Source of the DNA: Pseudomonadota bacterium
Lineage (GTDB): Bacteria > Pseudomonadota > Gammaproteobacteria > Steroidobacterales > Steroidobacteraceae
Direction of reading: 5' to 3'
DNA length: 64,000 bases
Assembly: GCA_023433705.1 (NCBI GenBank)
Contig: JAEYUC010000106.1
Coordinates: 1-64,000, forward strand
Shown: positions 50,075-58,601 of the stretch, one piece after another
How positions within the stretch are numbered: the stretch's first letter is position 1
Layout: each line of letters starts with the position of its first letter
Made by a program: the position numbers and the translations under genes
Notes under the pieces: generated by a model
Told to the model about the DNA's origin: nothing
The model's input: the letters and a program-made list of their open reading frames with translations, nothing else
Database searches by the model: none

Positions 50075-51388
50075 ATGATCTCCGGCGCCACGCCTTTCGT
50101 CTACGTCGCGCTGCGAGTGCTCGCCGCCATCGCCATCGGCGCAGCGATCGGCTGGTTCGCGGGGCACGTCTGGCTCGGCGTCTGCGGCGCGCTGGTCGCG
50201 TATCTCGCGTGGAATCTGTGGCAATTGCGCGCGCTCGCATTCTGGCTGCAGAACCGCGGCGTCGTGGATCCACCGGCCGCGGCGGGTCTGTGGAGCCAGG
50301 TCGTCGCGCAGGTGGTGAAGCTGCACCGGCGCAAACGGTTCCACAAGGAGCGGCTCACGCGGCTGTTCCGCGAGCTGCGCCGCTCGACGGCGGCGATGCC
50401 CGATGGCGTCATCATGCTCGATCCCCGGGGCGAGATCGTCTGGTTCAACCGCAAGGCGGGCGAGTTGCTGGATCTATCGCGGCGCGCCGATCTCGGTTTG
50501 CGCATCGAGAACTTCGTGCGTCATCCCGAGTTCGCGCAATACCTGCGCGCCGGGCAGGGCTCGCTGCCGCTGATACTGCGGCTCGAGTCGCCGCTGGAAA
50601 GAAACGTGGCGTTCCAGCTCATTTCATATGGCGAAGGCCAGAGGCTGCTGATGCTGCGCGACGTCACGCGCGAAGTGCGGCTCGAGCAGATGCGCAAGGA
50701 CTTCGTCGCGAATGCCTCACACGAGCTGCGCTCGCCGCTGACGGTCGTCGCGGGATATCTGGAGACGTTCAGCGGGGACCCGGCCATCGGCGAGTTGGCG
50801 GGCCCGATCGCGGAGATGCGCCGGCAGACGGACCGCATGACGCGGATCATCGAGGACTTGCTCGCGCTGTCTCGTTTCGAGGCGAACGATTCGCCCGTGA
50901 AAGGGGCGCCGATCGACGTCGCGGCCATGGCGTCGCTGCTGCGCAGGGACGTGCTCGCGCGTGTGTCGCATCCGCGCGAGGTCGACGTGCACATCGAATC
51001 GAAGGCGAGCCTCGTCGGCGACGAGGCCATGGTGTTGTCGGCATTCTCGAACCTCGTCGACAACGCCGCGAAATACACGCCGCCCGAAGGCAGCATGTCG
51101 ATCCGCTGGTGGTCGGACGAGAAGGGCGGTCATTTCTCGGTGCGCGACACCGGACCGGGCATTCCGGCCGAACATCTGCCGCGTCTCACCGAGAGGTTCT
51201 ACCGCGTCGATCCGGCGCGCTCGCGCGAGACGGGCGGGTCGGGACTCGGGCTCGCGATCGTCAAACATGCTCTGTATCGGCACGGCGGGCGGCTCGAGAT
51301 CGAGAGCATCGAGGGCCGCGGCAGCACGTTCACGTGTCACTTTCCGTCCGAGCGGTTGTCCGAGCCACGCGTGGCCGCGACCGCCTGA
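50075..51388 (+). CDS. phoR: Phosphate sensor kinase PhoR
   Basis: A 437-residue kinase. Two N-terminal hydrophobic stretches (ALRVLAAIAIGAAIGWFAG; VWLGVCGALVAYLAW), a PAS domain about 110-205 (MPDGVIMLDPRGEIVWFN), H-box NASHELRSPLTVVAGYLE, N-box NLVDNAAKY, G1 DTGPGI and G2 GGSGLGLAIVKH. ATG 50075 is 4 bases after phoB. Forms the phosphate-starvation two-component system with PhoB. Confidence 0.92.
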   Translation: MISGATPFVYVALRVLAAIAIGAAIGWFAGHVWLGVCGALVAYLAWNLWQLRALAFWLQNRGVVDPPAAAGLWSQVVAQVVKLHRRKRFHKERLTRLFRELRRSTAAMPDGVIMLDPRGEIVWFNRKAGELLDLSRRADLGLRIENFVRHPEFAQYLRAGQGSLPLILRLESPLERNVAFQLISYGEGQRLLMLRDVTREVRLEQMRKDFVANASHELRSPLTVVAGYLETFSGDPAIGELAGPIAEMRRQTDRMTRIIEDLLALSRFEANDSPVKGAPIDVAAMASLLRRDVLARVSHPREVDVHIESKASLVGDEAMVLSAFSNLVDNAAKYTPPEGSMSIRWWSDEKGGHFSVRDTGPGIPAEHLPRLTERFYRVDPARSRETGGSGLGLAIVKHALYRHGGRLEIESIEGRGSTFTCHFPSERLSEPRVAATA

Positions 51389-51495
51389 CGCGCGGACGCG
51401 TCGGCCGCCTCCGCTTTCATGCGGCCCCCGCTGTCATCCGGGCGTCATCTTCTGTCGGCAGACTTCCTCGCGGCACCCGGGCCGCCGAGGAACTC

Positions 51496-52209
51496 ATGGA
51501 AACCGCCGACCTCTCGCATCACATCTCGCGCCGCTTCAACGAGGACCTCGATCGGGTCCGCGCCCAGGTGCTCGCCATGGGCGGCATGGTCGAGCGGCAG
51601 CTCGGCAATGCGGTCACCGCGCTCATCGAGGGTGACGGCAATCTCGGCGTCTCGGTGGCGCGCGACGATTTCAAGGTCAACGACATGGAATTGGCGATCG
51701 ACGAGGAATGCCAGCGGATCCTCGCGACACGCGCGCCCGCAGCCGGAGACCTGCGCCTGGTCGTTGCGATCATCAAGACGATCACCGATCTCGAACGCAT
51801 CGGGGACGAGGGCGAGAAGATCGGTTACATCGCGTCGCGGCTCGCGTCGATGGAACGGCCTGCGGACAAGTACCGCGAGATCAAACATCTCGGGCGTATC
51901 GTCGCGGAGATGGTCCACGGCGCGCTCGACGCGTTCGCGCGCATGGATGCCGAGGCGGCGCTGCGCGTGGCGCGCCAGGACCGAGTCGTCGACGAGGAGT
52001 ACGAGTCGATCCAGCGCCAGTGCATCACGTTCATGATGGAAGATCCGCGCGGAATCCGCCGCGCGCTCGACGTCATGTGGATCGTGCGTGCGCTCGAGCG
52101 CATCGGCGATCACGCGAAGAACATCTGCGAGTACGTGATCTACATGGTGCATGGCAAGGACGTGCGCCATACACGCCTCGAAGACATCGAACGCGACCTT
52201 CGCGCCTGA
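51496..52209 (+). CDS. phoU: Phosphate signalling protein PhoU
   Basis: A 237-residue all-helical protein with two repeated three-helix bundles. LSHHISRRFNEDLDRVRAQV at the start and two metal-binding E/D motifs (DLERIGDEGEKIG and ALERIGDHAKNIC) are the PhoU hallmark. PhoU links the Pst transporter to PhoR and silences it in high phosphate. Here it follows phoR after a 107-base gap instead of pstB, which is 11 kb away. Confidence 0.93.
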   Translation: METADLSHHISRRFNEDLDRVRAQVLAMGGMVERQLGNAVTALIEGDGNLGVSVARDDFKVNDMELAIDEECQRILATRAPAAGDLRLVVAIIKTITDLERIGDEGEKIGYIASRLASMERPADKYREIKHLGRIVAEMVHGALDAFARMDAEAALRVARQDRVVDEEYESIQRQCITFMMEDPRGIRRALDVMWIVRALERIGDHAKNICEYVIYMVHGKDVRHTRLEDIERDLRA

Positions 52210-52293
52210 CCGTCCGACGCTTTGATTGACTGACGCCGCCGCATCGTCGGCGCGAAAAGGCCGGCAGACCTGGGAAGTCTGTCCCCATTGGCA

Positions 52294-52905
52294 TCAGTGC
52301 GGCTTGCCGCTTCCGCCACCGAGTCTGCCCAGGATGTCATCGAGCGGGTTGTTCTTGCCGCCGAATCCGAGCATCGACTCGAGGTCGCCTTTGCCGCCGC
52401 GATCCTGATCCGCGCCGAACAACGAGCCTAGCAATCCGCCGAGTCCGCCTCCGCCCTGCGTGGCCTGCGTGTCGGCGCCCGCGCCCTGCGCGTTGCGGGC
52501 CTGGGCCTGCTTCGCGACGAATCCGCCCACCACCATCGCGAGCAGCGGCAGCATTTTCTTCAGCAGTGCCGGATCGAGCCCGGTGCTCGATGACGCGTTC
52601 TGCGCGACGGCGCGACTCACGTCCTTCGAGCCGAAGAGTTGCCCCAGCACGCCGTTGCCGGCATTCACGTCGGGAGTGCCCGAGCCCAGCACCTGGTCGA
52701 GCATGTTGCCGCCGCCCAGTCCTCCGAGCATCGACGCCACGCCCGAGAGCCCATCGGAGTTCGCGCGCGATTGTCGCTCGAGTCCGCCGAGCAACGCCGG
52801 CATCAATGCCGCGGCGCCCGCGGTCGCCTGGTCGTCGTCGATGCCGATCTGCTGCGCCATCGAGTGCACGGCGCCGCTGTTCTTGAGCATGTCGATGAGT
52901 TGCAT
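52294..52905 (-). CDS. DUF937 family protein
   Basis: A 203-residue protein starting MQLIDMLKNSGAVHSMAQQI with helical repeats (DDDQATAGAAALMPALLGGL) and long glycine-rich segments (GGLGGGNMLDQVLGSG; GGGGLGGLLGSLFGAD). This pattern fits DUF937, a YidB-like family of unknown function. No signal peptide. Neighbours are not informative. Confidence 0.72.
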   Translation of the reverse strand: MQLIDMLKNSGAVHSMAQQIGIDDDQATAGAAALMPALLGGLERQSRANSDGLSGVASMLGGLGGGNMLDQVLGSGTPDVNAGNGVLGQLFGSKDVSRAVAQNASSSTGLDPALLKKMLPLLAMVVGGFVAKQAQARNAQGAGADTQATQGGGGLGGLLGSLFGADQDRGGKGDLESMLGFGGKNNPLDDILGRLGGGSGKPH

Positions 52906-53026
52906 GGGCGTCTCCTCATCCGGAAGTTGGTTGCGGACTCTACTCCCGCGATCCGGGCAAGGCAGCGCTTAGGGCAGGGACGGAGGTCCAATAGCGCATC
53001 CGCGGCCGATTGATTAAACGATTCGC

Positions 53027-53227
53027 ATGGCAAACGAGAACCGCGGTCCCGAAGGCGACAACCCTTACGCGCAGTATTACGTGGTCAAGAGCGGCGACAC
53101 GCTCTCGAAAATCGCCGAGGAGTTCTACGGCGACAAGATGCTGTACGACCGGATCTTCGATGCCAACCGCAACATTCTCAACGACCCTAACAAGATCAAG
53201 CCGGGTCAGAAGCTGCTGATTCCCTGA
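53027..53227 (+). CDS. LysM-domain small protein
   Basis: A 66-residue protein made up almost entirely of one LysM module: YYVVKSGDTLSKIAEEFYGD ... IFDANRNILNDPNKIKPGQK. LysM binds peptidoglycan or, as in KBP/YgaU, potassium. Without a BON domain or signal peptide it is closer to the isolated C-terminal half of YgaU-type proteins. Likely co-transcribed with the lipoprotein gene 22 bases downstream. Confidence 0.82.
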   Translation: MANENRGPEGDNPYAQYYVVKSGDTLSKIAEEFYGDKMLYDRIFDANRNILNDPNKIKPGQKLLIP

Positions 53228-53249
53228 TTCTTCCTGCGAGGAGATTCTC

Positions 53250-53867
53250 ATGGCCAGGTCCATATCCCTGTCGACCCGCTCGCTCGTGATGAGCGCGGTC
53301 TGGTTGCTGCTGGCCTCGTTGCTGGTCGCCTGCGCCGGCCAGAAGGAGCCGGCGACGAAGGCGCTGGCGCAAGCGGAGTCGGCGATCGCGAGCGTGCGCG
53401 ACGACGCGACCCGGTACGCGCCGGCGGACCTGCAGGGCATCGAAGCGACGCTCGCGGCGCTCAAGGCGAATCTCGCCAACGGCGATTACAAGGCCGTGAT
53501 CGCCGGCGCGCCCCAGCTCATGAGCGCGGTCGATTCGCTCAAGACCTCGGTGGCCGCGAGGAAGTCGGAGGCGGAAGCGGCTGCGGCAGCCGCGTCCGGC
53601 GAATGGAATGCACTCGCCGACGACGTTCCGAAACTGGTTCAGGTCATCCAGAGCCGGGTCGATACGCTGAGCGCTTCGCGGAAACTGCCGAAGAACGTGA
53701 GCCAGGGATCGTTCGACCAGGCGAAGTCGGGGCTCGACATGATGAAAACGACGTGGGCCGAGGCCAGCTCCGAATATTCGGCGGGCGATCCGGTCAATGC
53801 GGTGGCGAAGGCGAAGATGGTCCAGGAGAAGGGCGCCGAAGTCCTCAAACTACTGGGCATGTCGTAA
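53250..53867 (+). CDS. Lipoprotein with coiled-coil body
   Basis: A 205-residue lipoprotein. The signal peptide ends in LLASLLVACAGQ, where the Cys at about residue 28 is the lipid site. The mature chain is alanine-rich helix throughout (PATKALAQAESAIASVRDDA; ARKSEAEAAAAAASGEWNAL), probably a helical bundle. Family not recognised. GAGGAG lies before the ATG. Confidence 0.78.
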   Translation: MARSISLSTRSLVMSAVWLLLASLLVACAGQKEPATKALAQAESAIASVRDDATRYAPADLQGIEATLAALKANLANGDYKAVIAGAPQLMSAVDSLKTSVAARKSEAEAAAAAASGEWNALADDVPKLVQVIQSRVDTLSASRKLPKNVSQGSFDQAKSGLDMMKTTWAEASSEYSAGDPVNAVAKAKMVQEKGAEVLKLLGMS

Positions 53868-53964
53868 GACCGGGCATCGGGGCTGGCGACGGGCGGCCGG
53901 ACGGCAACGCCTTCCCGACGCACGGCAGGCGGACGGATCGTGGTTCGCGTTATAGTCGCGCGCC

Positions 53965-54489
53965 ATGTTCGACCGACGCCAACTCGTCAATCTCGCCTGC
54001 GCGCTCATCTGCGGCGGCATGTTCGCCTATGCCATCTATTCGGAGAAGGTGCTGGGTTACGTGCCCTGTCCGCTGTGCATGTTCCAGCGCGTGTGTATCG
54101 TCGTCCTGGGCGTCGTGTTCCTGATCGCGGCGCTGCACCGCGCGGGGCGCGTCGGCGCAATCGTCCACGGCGTGCTGATCCTGCTGGCCGCGGGCACGAC
54201 GAGCTGGGTCGCCGGCCGCCACGTGTGGATCCAGGCGCAGCCGCCGGGCACGGTGCCGGCCTGCGGAGCGCCGCTCGATTCGCTGCTGCAGATGTTTCCG
54301 CTGCACGACGTGATCCGCCGCGTCATGACGGGCGGTGGGGAGTGCGGCGTGATCGACTGGACGTTCCTCGGCGTCTCGATGCCGGGATGGGTACTGGTCT
54401 GGGCCGTCGCGTTCGGCCTCATCGGCATCGTGAACAACATCCTGTATCCCGGGCGGCAGCCTGCCCGGATTACGACCAGGATCTCCTAG
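53965..54489 (+). CDS. dsbB: Disulfide bond formation protein DsbB
   Basis: A 174-residue inner-membrane quinone reductase that reoxidises DsbA. Four hydrophobic helices. The first redox pair is CPLC (VPCPLCMFQRVCI); the second is the Cys in VPACGAPL and the Cys in GGGECGVIDWTFLG, all as in DsbB. It overlaps the end of the convergent pit gene by 4 bases. No dsbA in the window. Confidence 0.9.
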   Translation: MFDRRQLVNLACALICGGMFAYAIYSEKVLGYVPCPLCMFQRVCIVVLGVVFLIAALHRAGRVGAIVHGVLILLAAGTTSWVAGRHVWIQAQPPGTVPACGAPLDSLLQMFPLHDVIRRVMTGGGECGVIDWTFLGVSMPGWVLVWAVAFGLIGIVNNILYPGRQPARITTRIS

Positions 54490-55487
54490 AAAATCAGCAC
54501 GCCCAGCCACCAGGCGAGCGCCGCGATCAGCGCGGACGCCGGGATGGTCACGATCCAGGCAATCACGATGTTGCCCGCGACGCCCCAGCGCACCGCGGAT
54601 GTGCCGCGCGTCGTGCCGACTCCGATGATGGCGCCCGTGATCGTGTGAGTGGTCGAAACCGGAATGCCGAAGTTCGTCGCGAAGAACAGCGCGATGGAAC
54701 CCGCGCATTCGGCCGCGAAGCCGCCGACCGGCTTCAGCTTCGTGATGCGCTGACCCATCGTCTTCACGATGCGCCAGCCACCGAACATCGTGCCGATGCC
54801 GATCGCCGCGAAGCAGCTCACGACCACCCAGGTCGGCAGGTGCGCCTCGGTGGTGATCCCGTTGGCGATCAGCAGTAGCCAGATGATGCCCATGGTTTTC
54901 TGCGCGTCGTTGCCGCCGTGGCCCACCGAGTATGCGGCCGAGGAAATGAGCTGCAGGCGGCGAAACCATTTGTCCACGCGGTGCGGCGGCTGGCGGAAGA
55001 AGATCCGCGACACGATGACCATGATGGTCGCGCCGAGGATCATGCCGAGCAGCGGCGAGATGAAGATGAAGCTCGCGGTCTTGATGATGCCGAACGCGAG
55101 CAGCGGCTCCGTGCCGGCCTTCGCCAGCGCGGCGCCGATCATGCCGCCGATCAGCGCGTGCGACGAGCTCGACGGGATGCCGTAATACCAGGTGATCAGA
55201 TTCCAGGCGATCGCGCCGATCAGCGCCGCGAATATCACCTGGTTGTCGACGAACGACGGTTCGATGATGCCCTTGCCGACGGTGGCCGCCACGCCGAGGT
55301 GGAAGATGAAGATCGCGATGACGTTGAAGAACGCGGCCCACAACACGGCCTGCCAGGGCTTGAGCACGCCCGTCGAGACGACGGTTGCGATCGAGTTCGC
55401 CGCATCATGAAACCCGTTCATGAAGTCGAAGGCGAGCGCGAGCGCGATCAACAGGATCAGCGTTAGGGAGAAGGCTCCGAGGTCCAT
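54486..55487 (-). CDS. Low-affinity phosphate transporter, Pit family
   Basis: A 333-residue multi-pass permease. The duplicated PiT signature is visible: FDFMNGFHDAANSIATVVST near the N-terminus and SVGHGGNDAQKTMGI in the middle; GIPSSSSHALIGG and GIPVSTTHTITGAI are the other paired motifs. It imports phosphate, probably as a metal-phosphate complex, using the proton or sodium gradient. The frame extends to 55775, but ATG 55487 matches the family start. It is 20 bases downstream of its DUF47 partner. Confidence 0.92.
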   Translation of the reverse strand: MDLGAFSLTLILLIALALAFDFMNGFHDAANSIATVVSTGVLKPWQAVLWAAFFNVIAIFIFHLGVAATVGKGIIEPSFVDNQVIFAALIGAIAWNLITWYYGIPSSSSHALIGGMIGAALAKAGTEPLLAFGIIKTASFIFISPLLGMILGATIMVIVSRIFFRQPPHRVDKWFRRLQLISSAAYSVGHGGNDAQKTMGIIWLLLIANGITTEAHLPTWVVVSCFAAIGIGTMFGGWRIVKTMGQRITKLKPVGGFAAECAGSIALFFATNFGIPVSTTHTITGAIIGVGTTRGTSAVRWGVAGNIVIAWIVTIPASALIAALAWWLGVLIF

Positions 55488-55507
55488 GCGAAGGTCGCTC
55501 GATCCGC

Positions 55508-56149
55508 TTACGCGTTTTCGAGCACGACGCTTTCGATCACGTTGGCGACGTCCTGGCATTTGTCGGTCGCCGACTCCAGTGCCTCGTAGACAGCCTTCAT
55601 CTTGATGACCTGGCGCACGTCGGCTTCGTGGCGGAACAGCTCCGAAATGGCGGTGCGCATGACCTTGTCCGCATCCGATTCGAGCCGGTCGATTTCCTGG
55701 CAGATCTTGAGGATGGCGGGCGCGTCGGCCATCGAGGCCATGAGTCCGACCGCCGATTGCACGCGTTCGGCGCAATGCAGCAGCAGCTCCGCCAGTTGCG
55801 TCGCTTCCGGCGTCACATTCTGGATGTCGTACAGGACCAGGGATTCGCCGGTGTCCTGGATGAGATCGAGCACGTCATCCATGCGCGAGATCAGCCGGTG
55901 GATGTCGTCGCGGTCGAAGGGGGTGACGAAGGTCGTGTGCAGGAGCTGCACGGTGTCGTGCGTGATTCGGTCGGCCGCGTGTTCCGCGTCCTCGATCACC
56001 TTGATGCCCGCGGCGCGATCAATCTGGTTTTCGTAGTTCTTGAGCACGTCGGCGAGGGCGACCGCGCCTTCGACGACGAGCTTGGCGTGCTCGTCGAACA
56101 GACTGAAAAAGCGCCCTTCGCGGGGCATCAGGCGCGACATGAAGTTCAT
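55508..56149 (-). CDS. DUF47/PhoU-like partner of the Pit transporter
   Basis: A 213-residue helical protein, MSRLMPREGRFFSLFDEHAK at the start, with the E/D clusters of PhoU-like proteins (VIEDAEHAADRITHD; ISRMDDVLDLIQDTGESL). DUF47 proteins are encoded directly before pit genes and are thought to control them. It reads as an operon with pit. A Pho-box-like site lies upstream. Confidence 0.88.
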   Translation of the reverse strand: MNFMSRLMPREGRFFSLFDEHAKLVVEGAVALADVLKNYENQIDRAAGIKVIEDAEHAADRITHDTVQLLHTTFVTPFDRDDIHRLISRMDDVLDLIQDTGESLVLYDIQNVTPEATQLAELLLHCAERVQSAVGLMASMADAPAILKICQEIDRLESDADKVMRTAISELFRHEADVRQVIKMKAVYEALESATDKCQDVANVIESVVLENA

Positions 56150-56206
56150 TAGTTTTCTTTCCCCGGTCCTACTTTGCGACGCGGAGTTTAGAGGGTCGGA
56201 GACGCG

Positions 56207-56224
56207 CTGTCACAAGTGCGTCAC
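56207..56224 (+). promoter_or_regulatory. Pho-box-like site upstream of DUF47-pit
   Basis: CTGTCACAAGTGCGTCAC holds two PhoB half-sites (CTGTCAC, GCGTCAC) in the standard 11-base register, the closest match of the three in this window. It lies 58 bases upstream of the DUF47-pit start but points the other way, so PhoB bound here might repress rather than activate. Confidence 0.5.
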
Positions 56225-56243
56225 CGACATCCAAGGCAGCCGC

Positions 56244-57371
56244 TCAGGCGAGCATTTCCTTAAGGACATTCAAATAGATGCGATGCAAACCGTCGATGTC
56301 ATCGACGTTGACGCTTTCGTTGACCTTGTGAATCGATGCATTGATGACGCCGAGCTCGACCACCTGCGCGCCGAGCGGAGCGATGAAGCGGCCGTCAGAG
56401 GTGCCACCGCCCGTCGAGAATTTCGGCTCGATGCCCGTCGCCGCGCGCACCGCGCGCGTCACGCCGTCCGACAACGCGCCGGGAGGCGTATAAAACGGTT
56501 CGCCGGACACGTACCACTCGAGTGTGTAGCGGACGCCGTGTTTCTTGAGGATGCCCTCGACGACGGTCTTGAGGCCGTCGATCGTCTGCACCGGCGAATA
56601 ACGCAGGTTGAAACGCGCCTTGAGTTCGCCCGGGATCACGTTGGGCGCGCCGGTGCCGGCATTGAAATTCGAGATCTGGAAGCTCGTGGGCTGGAAATGT
56701 TCGTTGCCCTGGTCCCAGGTCCGCGCGGTGAGCTCCGCGAGCGCCGGCGCAAACGTGTGCACCGGATTCTCCGCGAGCTGCGGATAGGCGATGTGGCCTT
56801 GCACGCCGTGCACCGTAAGGCGGCCCGACAGCGATCCGCGGCGGCCGATCTTGATCGTGTCGCCCAGGGCCTTCTCGCTCGAGGGCTCGCCGACGATGCA
56901 CCAGTCGATCTTCTGGCCGCGCTCGCGCAAGGTTTCGACCACCTTCTTGGTGCCGTCGACGGAGGGACCTTCCTCGTCGCTCGTGATCAGGTAGGCGATC
57001 GTGCCTCTGTGATCGGGATGGGCCCTGACGAACTCCTCGGTGGCCGTGACCATCGCGGCCAGCGCGCTCTTCATGTCGGCCGCGCCGCGGCCGAAGAGCT
57101 GCCCGTCGCGCACCGTCGGCTTGAACGGATCGCTCTTCCATTCTTCGAGCGGTCCCGTCGGAACGACGTCCGTATGCCCGGCGAAACACAACACCGGGCT
57201 GCCGCTGCCACGGGTTGCCCAGAAATTGTCCACGTTTCCGTAGCGCAGGTTTTCGATCTTGAAACCGGCGTCGGCGAGACGGCGGGTCATGACGTCCTGG
57301 CAGCCCTGGTCGGCAGGGGTCACGGAGTTGCGCGAGATGAGATCGAGGGTGAGGTCGATGGTCGCTGACAT
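56244..57371 (-). CDS. dapE: Succinyl-diaminopimelate desuccinylase
   Basis: A 375-residue M20-family enzyme making LL-diaminopimelate for lysine and cell-wall synthesis. Metal-binding motifs are in place: CFAGHTDVVPTGP, GRGAADMKSALAAMV, TSDEEGPSVDGT, and the late STGGGTSDGRF. The length is the usual one for DapE. The start is ATG 57371; the frame extends a further 13 codons. Not related in function to the phosphate genes around it. Confidence 0.94.
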   Translation of the reverse strand: MSATIDLTLDLISRNSVTPADQGCQDVMTRRLADAGFKIENLRYGNVDNFWATRGSGSPVLCFAGHTDVVPTGPLEEWKSDPFKPTVRDGQLFGRGAADMKSALAAMVTATEEFVRAHPDHRGTIAYLITSDEEGPSVDGTKKVVETLRERGQKIDWCIVGEPSSEKALGDTIKIGRRGSLSGRLTVHGVQGHIAYPQLAENPVHTFAPALAELTARTWDQGNEHFQPTSFQISNFNAGTGAPNVIPGELKARFNLRYSPVQTIDGLKTVVEGILKKHGVRYTLEWYVSGEPFYTPPGALSDGVTRAVRAATGIEPKFSTGGGTSDGRFIAPLGAQVVELGVINASIHKVNESVNVDDIDGLHRIYLNVLKEMLA

Positions 57372-57466
57372 GGGTGCGCGCGTTATACGGAACGGCGACC
57401 ACGTCAGCAAGGAGTTTTGCGAAATCGGGACGTTCCTCGATTTCCGGTCGGTCCCATTTCATCTTC

Positions 57467-57484
57467 CTGCAATCTCGGGGTCAT
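57467..57484 (+). promoter_or_regulatory. Pho-box-like site upstream of pstS
   Basis: CTGCAATCTCGGGGTCAT has the same layout as the phoB site (CTGyAAT, six bases, GTCAT) and lies 33 bases before the pstS start, on the same strand. High-affinity phosphate genes are classical PhoB targets. The first half-site is imperfect. Confidence 0.5.
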
Positions 57485-57517
57485 AACTTGCCGCCGTCAC
57501 AACCGGAGGCAATACAA

Positions 57518-58570
57518 GTGACTCGCAAGATCCTCGTAATTCCACTCGCAACCGCCGTCATGAGCGCGCTGGCGGTCGGCGCGCAGGCGCAGTCGGCGCG
57601 CGATTCCATCACCATCGTCGGGTCGTCCACGGTCTATCCGTTCACGACGACGGTGGCCGAACGATTCGGCCGCGCCGGCCAGTTCAAGGCACCGAAGGTC
57701 GAAAGCACCGGAACGGGCGGGGGCATCAAACTGTTCTGCAACGGTGTCGGGCCGCAGTATCCCGACATCGTCAACGCGTCGCGCCGCATCCGGCCGGCGG
57801 AACTGCTGGCCTGCCAGAAGAACGGCGTCAGGGATGTCGTCGAGATCAAGGTCGGTTACGACGGCATCGTGCTCGCGGAGAGCAAGTCCGGCAATTCGCT
57901 AAACCTTTCGCGCAAGGACGTCTATCTCGCGCTCGCGAAGAACGTGCCGGATCCGGCGAATCCGTCGACGCTGATCCCGAATCCGTACACGACCTGGAAG
58001 GACGTCAACCCGAAGCTGCCGGCCACGAAGATCGAAGTGCTCGGTCCGCCGCCGACCTCGGGTACGCGCGACTCGTTCGTCGAGTTGTACATGGAGGTGG
58101 GCTGCCGCGGCTTCGCCTGGCTCGATGCGCTGCGCGGCCAGGACGAGGCGCGCTTCAAACGCGTCTGCCACACCGTGCGCGAGGACGGCGCCTATGTGGA
58201 GGCCGGCGAGAACGACAACCTGATCGTGCAGAAGCTCACGGCCAACAAGAACGCGGTCGGCATCTTCGGCTACAGCTTCCTCGAGGAGAACCTCGACAAG
58301 CTCAAGGGCGCGGTCGTCGACGGCGTGTCGCCTACCTACGAGACCGTTTCGTCGGGCAAGTACCCGGCATCGCGGCCGCTCTACATCTACGTGAAGAAGG
58401 CGCACGTGGGCGTGATCCGCGGCATCCCGGAATTCATCGCGGAATACACCGGCGAGGCGGCGCTCGGCGAAGAAGGGTATCTCGCCGACAAGGGACTCGT
58501 GCCGCCGCTCGCGAGCGAGATCGGGAAGATCCGCGAAGACGCGAAATCGCTCAAGCCGCTCAAGCTCTGA
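57518..58570 (+). CDS. pstS: Phosphate-binding protein PstS
   Basis: A 350-residue periplasmic protein. Signal peptide about 1-24 (ATAVMSALAVGAQAQ). Phosphate-binding loops: IVGSSTVYPFTTTVAERF, ESTGTGGGIKLF, NASRRI and PPTSGTRDSFVELY. It passes phosphate to PstCAB. GTG 57518 has GGAGG upstream; the frame extends further back without a signal peptide. The porin and pstCAB follow. Confidence 0.93.
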   Translation: MTRKILVIPLATAVMSALAVGAQAQSARDSITIVGSSTVYPFTTTVAERFGRAGQFKAPKVESTGTGGGIKLFCNGVGPQYPDIVNASRRIRPAELLACQKNGVRDVVEIKVGYDGIVLAESKSGNSLNLSRKDVYLALAKNVPDPANPSTLIPNPYTTWKDVNPKLPATKIEVLGPPPTSGTRDSFVELYMEVGCRGFAWLDALRGQDEARFKRVCHTVREDGAYVEAGENDNLIVQKLTANKNAVGIFGYSFLEENLDKLKGAVVDGVSPTYETVSSGKYPASRPLYIYVKKAHVGVIRGIPEFIAEYTGEAALGEEGYLADKGLVPPLASEIGKIREDAKSLKPLKL

Positions 58571-58601
58571 CAACAAATTCACGAACACGGAAAACACCAG
58601 G

